Below are positions 55,953 to 64,000 of a DNA stretch of 64,000 nt, in pieces. Source of the DNA: Deuterostichococcus epilithicus (Eukaryota > Chlorophyta > Trebouxiophyceae > Prasiolales > Stichococcaceae); the NCBI GenBank assembly GCA_033439295.1, contig JAVTLE010000016.1, positions 1,364,001 through 1,428,000 of the forward strand, given 5' to 3'. Made by a program: the position numbers and the translations under genes. Position 1 is the stretch's first letter; every line of letters starts with the position of its first letter. The notes beneath the pieces were generated by a model. It was not told the origin of the DNA. It did not search any database and was given only the letters and a program-made list of their open reading frames with translations.

Positions 55953-58900
55953 TCAGTAGGGGCGATAACGCTGTGCGCCCATGTTACCGCGGCCGGGGGC
56001 AGCACGTCCGTATGAGCCCTGCCCGCTGTACCCGCCGCTGCCGTCACCATAGCCGCCAGCGGCGCCGGCGCCGCCGCCATACCCTGGACTGCCACCACCG
56101 TAGGCGCCAGCTACGCCCGCGCCGCCGCCGTAGCCGGCCCCGCCGCCATATGCCGCGCCGGCGCCTGCGCCGCCGCCATAGCCCCCGCCGCCGCCATACG
56201 CCGCGCCGGCACCCGCGCCACCGCCGTAGCCACCCGCTTGGCCGCCAGCACCGCCGCCATAACTGCCCGCACCTGCGCCGCCGCTAACGTCTGCGCGCAC
56301 GCGAGGCTCTGCTCGGTCGCTAATGGCACAGGCGTCATGGAGTGTGCCCATAGTCTGCTGCGACAGCGCTGGCCTGCACCCAAGGCTCGAGTGCACTGGA
56401 TGCTCAAAAGGCTCGGGGACTGATCAACAAATGATGCAGGTGGAGCAGCATCTGAAATGATGGGCCTTGGTCCGGTGGATTGATGAACTTGGAGGTGGAG
56501 GGGGTTTGAAGGATCTCACCGTAGCCGCTGCCGCCGTTCTCGCCGTACGCAGCCCCATAGCCAGAGCCCTGCTGCGGCTGGCTGTAGGAGCCGCCGCCGC
56601 CATTGCCGTAGTTGCCGCCCATGCCGCTGACGGCTGCCATGCCGCCACCGCCCATGTGGGGGCTCATGCCGCCGCCAGCCATGCCGCCGCCGTAGCCGCC
56701 GCCAGTCATGCCGCTGCGGCCACCCATGTTGCCGCCATACCCGCCCATGCCGCCCTGCTCGGCAGCACAAAAATCTGACTTAAAATCGCGCTGCAACAAC
56801 GGCAGCTCAAGCTGTCAATGTAAATGACGAAAGGCAATGATCTGTGAAGGACTAAACGAGGTTACAACAGCTGGCACAGCGCTGCGACAGAGCAAGCTCA
56901 CCAAGTTGCCGCCCATGCCCACCATGTTACCGTATCCGCCCATGCCGCCCTGCACAATGCGACTGCCCGGGTCAATGACAGGACAACAGGCGCACGTATA
57001 GTGCAGAAGTTCACTGACATCTGCACCGGCTGCTGGGTGTGGAATTCGTGTATGAGAAGCGCATCGTGTGCTGTCTAGTAGTGCAGCTGGTATGTCTCGT
57101 GCAGCCCGGAAACAGTGTGAAGAGGGGCTTCCTTGATCTTGCAGAAACAGCGCACCATGCCGCCGGCCATCTGGTCGTTCATGTGCGGGCTCATGCCGCC
57201 GGCCATGTTACCCATGCCCATGCCGCCAAAGCCGCCGCCGCCAGCGGCCATGCCCATGCCGACGCCGGCCATGCCGCCACCCATGAAGCCACCGCCGCCA
57301 CCATAGCCAGCGCTGCCTGTGCGCATGCCGCCGACCATGCCGCCGCCACCCATCATGCCGCCCATGCCGCTGACCATCATCTGTGGCTTCGGCACCTGCG
57401 GATCAAAGTAGACAAGCTGTGCTTTACCCCAGTGATTACACGCGTCTGTTTGGTAGGTCCGGAACAGAGATGGCTGGCGCGCAACAAAACCGAGCCCAAA
57501 ATGTGCAGTCCGGCAGCAACGATCATCGCGCACTTCAAACCCTGCAGGTGCGGCAGAATCGGTATGGTTCACCAGCACCAGCACACCCGATCAAATGAAT
57601 GTTGCGCCGCCTGCGCAAGGAGTGAGGGGAGAAGGGTCCTCGTTAAAACACCTGACACCGATTGCAGACGTCCCGCCAGCCAAAGTTCTTGTTCCTGCAC
57701 TCTGGGCAGTGCCAGTCGGGCGCCTTTCCGGTGCGGGCGGCATAGCTCTGGTCGTAGCCTGCGCCCGCCGCCATGTCCTCCTTCTTCACGGCCCGCTTCA
57801 CTTCCACCTGCAGATGAGGCAACACAGCTGCATGAGCAGAAAGTCATCTGGCATCACCGCACGCGGTCACCCCTGGCTGAAAGACCATGTGAGACGAGAG
57901 ACGCTGACAGGAACTACATGTGGAAGTAAAAGGGCAGGAAGGTTCGCAGCCCAAAGCTATTCAGCAATGCCCCGGGCGACTGCATGCAGACTGAAGATGC
58001 ACAGCGGCAGCAAGGCTCTATCGCAAACCGTCCAGATGTCCTTGCTTACTGTCACATTACACTGCAGCACAGACACACATGACGTTACCTACCGTCTTGC
58101 CAGTGATGGTGTGCGTGACGACGAGGCACTTCTCCACCATCGACTCGTCTCTGTAGGTGACAAAGCCAAAGCCGCGCGACGTGCCGTCTGGCTTCCTCAG
58201 AATCTGCGTAAATTAGGTAACAGGTGAGACGATGTCTTAGATTACACATGGAGATGGCGCAAGAGCAGCAGCTTGCTGCAGCTGTTCAGCAACGAGTTCT
58301 CAATGCGCCAAGGCAGGCGCGCACCACACAGTCCTCGATGTCGCCAAACTGCGCAAAGTGCTGCCTGAACTCTTCCTCGCCGATGTCGCCCTGCGATGCG
58401 CGGTCATAGCAGCGTTACGTTAGTGAAGGGCTTGGACACTGCTTGGCTGGGACGCTGCTGGCTGTAGGCCAGCAGCTCTGCCCGCTCCCGGCATGCACCT
58501 TGTGACGCCTGCATGTGCTTGGCCTTGGCGCAGCGCACCGTGCCGCCAACAAACATCTTGCGGGTGAGGCCGCTGCTGCCGCCAGCGTTCTTTGGCACCG
58601 CCGCCTTGGCCTCAATCTTCTTGTTGTCGAGCTCGTGGTCTTTCTTCTGCGCCAAAGGAGGCAAGATGTAAACTGCGCGTGCCCACGACACACTGATATG
58701 CAGCTGTTATTCGCGTAGTTGGTGCGGAGGTGACCGTGTCTGGATGCACAAGCCGCGACTCACCTCAAGGAAGGCCTGGGCGCACTGCGGGTCTGCATAC
58801 GTCACAAAGCCAAACCCGCGGCCGTCCATGAGCACGATGTCTGACATCTCGCCCCTGCAGCGGCATAAACGATGCATTGATTGCCCGCAGCTGTCTCGCG

Positions 58901-59670
58901 TACTCATTTAGCAGGGTCGTGCACAAGCATTCAAGCAGCAATGCATAAGTCGAGGTGCAAGACACCAGCCCATCGTTCTCTTTCTGCTGACGTGGGTGAC
59001 TCGGGCTACATTATGACAAATGTTCAATGCGCAGAGGACGTGCCATTGTGCGCAATACGACTCCAGCATCTCCTTCGTGGTGGTGTTGGCCAAGCCGCCT
59101 ATGAAAATCTTGCCGGGCACAAATGTGGAGCCACCCATGCCCGGAGGCGGGCCGCTGCCAGGCCGCCCGCCGCCACCACCATACTGCTGCTGGCCGTACG
59201 ACTGCTGCCCCTGGCCGCCATCGGGACCTGGTCGCCCGCCTGGGACAGGAGGGTGCATGTCAGCAGGGGCGTCTAATTGCACGACACTGATGTTCAGGTG
59301 CAACACGAACCTCGTACTACAAGGCAGCGTCCGGCGACCACCGGCGTGGTCTTGGTTGTTTCCGAAGGCTATGAAGAGGCAAACGCGATGATCAAGGCTC
59401 AAGGCATGGTGCCGCAGAGACAGCACTCTGCTGCACTTGTCGAAGCTGAGCAACGTGTCAATCATTCCTCAGACACAACAGCTTAGCAGTACGGCACGCA
59501 CCTGAATGGTCTGTTCTTGGCGTGTATGCTGTGTCTTCGGCGCCGCCGGCCACGGCGCCAAAGCCCTGCTCCTGCCCATCATAACCTGTGTGCAACTGCC
59601 CAACGCTGTTCTGCCCACCGTTCTGCGCGCCAGCGTACCCGCCGCCAGTTTCAGCCTGATAGTCACCCAT
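55953..59670 (-). CDS. hnRNP-like RNA-binding protein: two RRMs, RanBP2 zinc finger, Gly-rich tail
   Basis: Binds single-stranded RNA, presumably in nuclear RNA processing or RNP granules (inferred from architecture). Eleven phase-consistent exons: 59670-59502, 59239-59044, 58854-58764, 58646-58539, 58390-58325, 58203-58093, 57807-57652, 57395-57156, 56949-56902, 56754-56520, 56290-55953 (585 aa). RRM1: RNP2 KIFIGGL (100-106), RNP1 GRGFGFVTY (133-141). RRM2: RNP2 KMFVGGT (182-188), RNP1 SRGFGFVTY (219-227). RanBP2-type finger: Cys 281, 284, 295, 298 with Trp 279 and Asn 288, matching W-x-C-x2-C-x3-N-x6-C-x2-C. The rest is Gly/Met/Tyr-rich with YGGGAGAGAAYGGG-type repeats, ending RGNMGAQRYRPY. 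The N-terminus is also Gly/Gln-rich. Start: first ATG of exon 1. Intron 2 only fits phase with a GC donor (TG|GCACGT at 59044/59043). It resembles the hnRNP A/B or FUS/TAF15 layout. Confidence 0.93.
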
Positions 59671-60480
59671 AGCGGCGCCGTTTGCTAACGAAAAGCTGCC
59701 CTTTTGTGAGCGCCCAGCACCGGAGCAGCACCTGAGGCAGCGATTGCTGACAGGGTCGGGTCGTTGCAGTAGGACATGCGTGACAACTCTGTCAACGACC
59801 CTCGTTTTCACCGTCGATCCTGCCGGGGCTCAGCGGCAGGCTGCAAGCCTATGCAAAAGCATTCAAAAGACGTGCTTGCCTGATTATAAATAAGACCCAC
59901 ACCCGAAGCTCGAGCGGCGGTTGCTCCCGCCCATGCGCGTGATCAATCTCGAGTCCACCGCAGTGTCGTCGTTCCGCGTTTCGCGAGTAAAATTGCGATT
60001 CGAGAATAAGCACATTGCACTTGAAACCCGATATAATCTAACGGCATCTCCCACAAGGAACGCGGCGTCAGGATGAACAAGGTGTTGCTGGCCGCACATC
60101 AGCAGCAGATTTGTCGCACGGTCGATCCTGAACATTGCAGCGGTTGTGGCAAGCTGGCAGCTCGCATGAAGTATTGAATGCATTCCCTTTATATGTACCT
60201 CATTATGTCCCGCAGGTGAAGGTCGCATAAGGACCGCCGCGGTGCCGGCAACTGTTTCTGGATTTCAAGGGGGAGCTTCCTGGGTTCAGAGACGAAGGAT
60301 CAAACCAAGCGGGAAATACGTTAGAGGCGAAGTAGATTCATGTACGTTCGCGGCCTCGCAATGCTCCTCTGTGCCAGCTGCTAAGATGCCACCGGGTCAT
60401 TGAACCCGCCACAACCTTCATCAGCCAGCATAGACTCCACTGCGTGCCGTACCAACTGGAACAATGCAGTGTTCTGGACG
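59671..60480. promoter_or_regulatory. Divergent intergenic region
   Basis: The 0.8 kb lies between the start codons of the RNA-binding protein (-) and the coiled-coil gene (+), so both promoters are probably here. It is more AT-rich than its flanks (for example near 59980-60040 and 60170-60200). The plus-strand frame is open back to about 60385 without an ATG. Confidence 0.45.
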
Positions 60481-62876
60481 ATGTTGGAGGAGGCAGGTAA
60501 AGATACAACTTCTTGCGGCGCGTCCAAAACCACAGCGGAAGCCGAACGCTGCCGTGCCACGACCACCGCCTCAGGGCGCGCACCCACCAGCGGCGCGGTG
60601 ACTGCCGCAAAGGCGCACTCGAGACCGGGACAGCTGGCGGTGACGGCGCTGCAGGCCCGGGCCGGCAGCCAGTGGGCGCTGCTAGCAGCGGCAGACGCAC
60701 AGGCGCATGCTGTTGAGGAGGAACGGCGCAAGGAGGTACACATCGCTCACATCCATGCCTTGCTATTGACCACTACTATAACTTTTGCCTCCCGCACGCC
60801 TGTTGGTGCACCCCGATGGCAAAGTGACACAGCTCACAGTCGAGTATGCGTTGCCAGGACATCGTCACAAGGTCCACGTGCACATGCAAGCCTGTCGAAT
60901 AACTCTTGCCTAATGTCCTAGCTTCCACCCCCTGCCCATGAGCTGCAGCAACAGCAGCGGCAGCGTCTGGCAGAGCTGAACGCTCAGACGGCTTCCAAAG
61001 CGGAAATGACGGCGGCGGAGGCCGCTGCCAAGCGTCAGGAGTGCGTGGCGATTGCCGCAGAAGTCGTCCAATACAACACAGAGCAGCAGCATGCCGCGGC
61101 GGAGAGCAGGGCGGCCATGTCCTCTGTGAAGGCGGATCACCAGCGCCAGGTGCGTTTAAAGCCTGACATTGTCATAGGGACAAAGCGACAGAGGAACGAC
61201 AGATGAAATCGACGAACCAAGGCGTGATGGCGTCACGCAGGTGAAGGAGTTCAGGGCGAGCAAGCATGTCGCAGAGAGGCTGCGGCAGCGGGAGCAGCAG
61301 GACCTGGCAGATACCAAGGCTGTCCTGCAGTCTGAGAAGGTGTGCAGTGAATGTGTTACATTGCGTTCCGTGCACTGGGGTATGGGGCTGTGCAAAAGTC
61401 AGGCGCCGAACGCGTGGCTGCCGCATCCAGCGCTTTGGGGTGCAAATCTGCACAGATCCCTGCTCTCAATTGTCGGGTTGTTGTGAAAGGGTTGCCTTAT
61501 TCAACTTGAACTTGACCTTAAACCGCCTTGTTTTCTGGCTGCAGACTGCCCACCAGCTTGCTCTGGCGAGCGAACGCGAGGCCATGCGCGCTAGCCTGAT
61601 CGCCAGTGAGGAGGGCATGAGGCGATGAGAATGCCATGCAACATACTGCGAAGGGGATCCCAGCCATGAAAATATCAATTGCATCGACAATCGACAGCCA
61701 GCCGACACCCTCTGGGCGCTCACAGCAACAGAAGGGTCCTCATGTTGCGTTTGGGGCCGCTTGCAGGCAGCAAGAGGAGTCGGAGCTGTTGGAGGCAGAG
61801 GCTGATGCCGTGGCTGCTGCAGAATACCAGGCGCTACTGGCCGCACAGGATGCTGAGAGGCAGGCCGCACTGCAAAGCCATGTACGCAAGATCTGCCCAC
61901 CGCGCAATCCAAGCTGGCAGGCAGGTGATCACTCCAGCCGCAGCTCGCTGCAAGTGGCTGTTCCTGCAACCCTTCACATGACCTTGCCGCTGCCGAACAC
62001 TGCATTTGTGGCGTATTAGCACAGGATGGCTTAGCAGTGCCGTGGACAACACATATACCCAAGTATCTATGCCAACTGGTTAACTCGGGGCTTGGCCTCG
62101 ACTCGTAGGGGGTCAAGGAGGCCAGAGAGAAGGCGGAACGTGAGGAGCAGGCCATCCGCAGGTACGAGGCGCAGGAGGCGGAGCGGCTCACAGCAGCTGC
62201 GGCTGAGAAGAGGCTGCAAGCTGCGCGCGTCAAGGCTGCGATCGATCAGGCAACCCTTCAGACTCAAGAAGTAGCATGACGAATGCTGCCTCTTGGCTAA
62301 TCGCTTCCAAGTCTGCCGGTGCATGGAACCCATGCCTTATGGCAACCTGGAACCAGCATGGCTACCTGCTTGTGCAGTCTCGCCTTCTTCTTCTCAGCAG
62401 CTCGCGCTCAAAAGCGAGCGGGCGGCGGCGGAGGTGGCAGCGGCTACAGAGCATCTGAAGGCCATGCGGCTCGCAATCCACACGGAGGCTGCTGCAGAAG
62501 CCGCCTGGGCAAGTGCTGCCCGGCAGAGAGCCCAGGAAATTGGGTGCGCATCGTCATCGGCGCCTGCCATGTTTATTTTTTTTGTCACTGCACGAATCGT
62601 CTCAAAACGGCTTAGAATCCTTGTAGTGGTGAAACGGCGTTTATCTAACTCGCATGCAGGCGCGCACAGCAACTACAGCATGAAAAGCAGGAGAACGCAT
62701 TTGTGGCAGAGGCACAGATGGTGGGCGCCGAACGGCGCTTGAATGCTTGCGCCTTCAAGCAGGCGGCTCGCCAACAGCCGTTGCCTGCATCGCAGAGGCG
62801 CCAGCCATACCGACCAATCTGCAATACTGCTGCAGAGCATCCAACTAATTGGTTGCGCGTCTTTGAAATTAGTTGA
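60481..62876 (+). CDS. Coiled-coil protein, possibly ciliary/flagellar type
   Basis: Eight phase-consistent exons: 60481-60735, 60922-61149, 61241-61339, 61545-61621, 61767-61881, 62109-62270, 62401-62543, 62660-62876 (about 431 aa). From about residue 80 the protein is almost continuously charged and Ala-rich helix with heptad-like spacing (HELQQQQRQRLAELNAQ, VAERLRQREQQDLADTKAV, VKEAREKAEREEQAIRRYEA, LKSERAAAEVAAATEHLKAM), reminiscent of trichohyalin/plectin-homology or CFAP-type coiled coils. This similarity of composition does not prove family. The C-terminal about 40 residues (LPASQRRQPYRPICN) are not helical. The junction 61621/61767 only keeps frame if the intron starts with GC (AG|GCGATG). 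The start is uncertain: no ATG lies between the upstream stop near 60382 and 60481, so an earlier exon is possible. Confidence 0.6.
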
Positions 62877-63189
62877 AGTCACTGCTTGCAATATATGTAC
62901 CCTGCAAGTAACATGGCAGTTGCAACGCAGGAATTGTCAAGTTGGCAGGAATTGTGTAGCATCCCAGCGCGTCACCCAAGCGTGCTGTCTTGAAAGACGG
63001 TGTTGGTCCTTCCTTTCAGCTCTGCCAGACCACTTCGACTACGGTGGTCGGTGTATCCTACCTTAAGACGTCCTTCATAGGTATCACAAGCCGATGCAGA
63101 TCGAGTAACAAGTGCAACCTCTTTGAATGTCCCAAGGAGGACCCTTGAGCAACAGCTAACTTGCAGAGCTTTCCCGTCTGGTTCAGCAT
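62877..63189. other. Convergent intergenic spacer
   Basis: 3' ends of the coiled-coil gene (+) and the DNA2-like gene (-) face each other here. No feature beyond presumed 3' UTRs. Confidence 0.5.
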
Positions 63190-63759
63190 TTAAGTCTCCA
63201 GCAGCTGTGCCAGCAGCGGGTCAGCCGCGGCGCCGGCCGGCAGCGCCTGCAGCCAGCCATGGCCCGACATGAGGCCCAGAAGGTGGCCGAACAGCGGCAC
63301 GCTGGCCAGCGTGGCCGCCGAGCCGACCAGCACCAGCTTGGCACGGGCGCGCGTGACGGCGACATTCACGCGGCGCCAGTCTGCCAGCAGGCGCCCTGCC
63401 TCGCGGCCGGCGTTCGAGCGCACCAGCGACACCAGCACGCACTCCTTGTCCCGGCCCTGCCGATCAGCACAACGTCTGCTCAGCAGCCCCGGTGGTGGTG
63501 GGAATGCACCGCGCACAGCGCCACCGGCACACAAATGGCATGTAAATGGTGTAGTGAGCCTCCCAGCTGTGGAGGCAGCACAGCATGTTTGGCAGGGGCC
63601 TGTCCTGCCTGCACACACCCAGACCCGCCCACGTATCCGCATTGGCCATACAGGGCCACTTGAAGATGCAGTCACATGCCACACCTGGTACTTGTCGACG
63701 GTGAGCGCCTCCATGCCCTCCAGCCCCACCTTTTTCGCCGCCTTGGTCAGCAGTGCCAC
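63190..63759 (-). CDS. DNA2: DNA2-type helicase/nuclease, C-terminal exons (partial)
   Basis: Superfamily 1 DNA helicase that, in the DNA2 family, also carries an N-terminal nuclease and acts on Okazaki-fragment flaps and DNA-end resection in the nucleus. Only the last two exons are resolved: 63759-63685 (VALLTKAAKKVGLEGMEALT) and 63456-63190 (stop TAA). Across the splice they read TVDKYQ|GRDKECVLVSLVRSN, then LLADWRRVNVAVTRARAKLV, matching helicase motifs V and VI of DNA2 proteins, with the typical LFGHLLGLM-type tail and no further domain. The rest of the gene lies upstream; I could not confidently place the preceding exon between 63770 and the window edge. Confidence 0.82.
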   Translation of the reverse strand: MALLTKAAKKVGLEGMEALTVDKYQVWHVTASSSGPVWPMRIRGRVWVCAGRTGPCQTCCAASTAGRLTTPFTCHLCAGGAVRGAFPPPPGLLSRRCADRQGRDKECVLVSLVRSNAGREAGRLLADWRRVNVAVTRARAKLVLVGSAATLASVPLFGHLLGLMSGHGWLQALPAGAAADPLLAQLLET

Positions 63760-64000
63760 CTGCGAAGCACAACGCTCAGGCATCGATGCGCGCGATCCTG
63801 GTGCGAATGCCGGAGAGTTCGACGCGATCCGCGCTGCACCTCCAGAGGCCCTTCCATGCCCACCCCCAGCCCTCCTCACGAAGGCCGCCGAGTCTCGGCT
63901 GAGATGTGCGGAGTCGTCGCAGCACACACCTCGACGCCACTCTATTGCTGACTTGAAACTGCAATGGCACACAAGTATACACACCGACAGGATGGCGGTA
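63760..64000 (-). other. Intron/upstream part of the DNA2-like gene
   Basis: This stretch lies upstream of the penultimate exon. A possible donor (ATCCTGTCG|GTGTGT near 63984) could end an exon that begins outside the window, but its residues do not clearly match DNA2. Confidence 0.35.

Noticed and set aside
1-64000. CRISPR arrays, bacterial operons or phage modules
   Set aside because: No spacer-repeat arrays or prokaryotic gene organisation. The intron density and gene families are those of a eukaryotic nuclear genome.

Overview
The window reads as nuclear DNA of a GC-rich, intron-dense green alga (Chlorophyta; a trebouxiophyte-like genome would fit, but I cannot place it to genus). The evidence is a plant-type p300/CBP acetyltransferase, a thylakoid-lumen FKBP with a twin-arginine signal, an organelle-targeted MnmG, roughly 90 short spliceosomal introns (most GT-AG, donors often GTGCG or GTGAG, a few apparently GC-AG), CAG/poly-Gln repeats and an Arabidopsis-type telomere repeat (CCCTAAA). 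Almost every gene is split into exons of 30-300 nt, so no single open frame shows a whole gene. I joined exons by hand using reading phase, splice sites and family similarity.

Layout. 0.48-5.15 kb (-): a 12-exon, about 704-residue protein I do not recognise. 8.0-9.8 kb (-): fragments of a further unidentified gene. 9.85-21.47 kb (-): a complete 27-exon HAC/p300-CBP histone acetyltransferase (about 1,589 aa). 22.6-24.3 kb (-): a six-exon dual-specificity phosphatase. It is divergent from a thylakoid-lumen FKBP16-3-like immunophilin (24.9-26.6 kb, +), with a telomere-like repeat in the shared promoter. 27.5-33.9 kb (+): a 15-exon organellar tRNA-modifying MnmG/GidA (about 818 aa). 34.3-48.0 kb: a nested cluster of repeats. 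48.5-54.1 kb (-): a secreted CotH-kinase plus lamin-tail-domain protein. 55.95-59.67 kb (-): an hnRNP-like protein with two RRMs, a RanBP2 zinc finger and a Gly/Met-rich tail. 60.5-62.9 kb (+): a coiled-coil protein. 63.2 kb to the window end (-): the C-terminus of a DNA2-type helicase.

The repeat cluster holds two long, nearly identical, inverted, 5'-truncated copies of a non-LTR retrotransposon. Shorter copies begin at the same internal point. The family ends in a (AAGTCC)n tail. There are CCACCCGCC minisatellites in opposite orientations, an element with a poly(A) or (CAAA)n tail fused to a piece of the LINE 3' UTR, and a three-copy structured element. Read on the minus strand, that last element has successive hairpins, two with C(UUCG)G loops, and its longest copy carries a tRNA-like A/B-box head (a candidate SINE).

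The most unusual signal lies inside ordinary genes. Several introns of MnmG, and one of HAC, contain decayed copies of the neighbouring exon end together with its splice site. One MnmG intron has three such copies in a roughly 97-nt tandem ladder leading to the real acceptor. The genes are mainly housekeeping (chromatin, signalling, chloroplast protein folding, organellar tRNA modification, RNA binding, DNA replication) and do not form one pathway.
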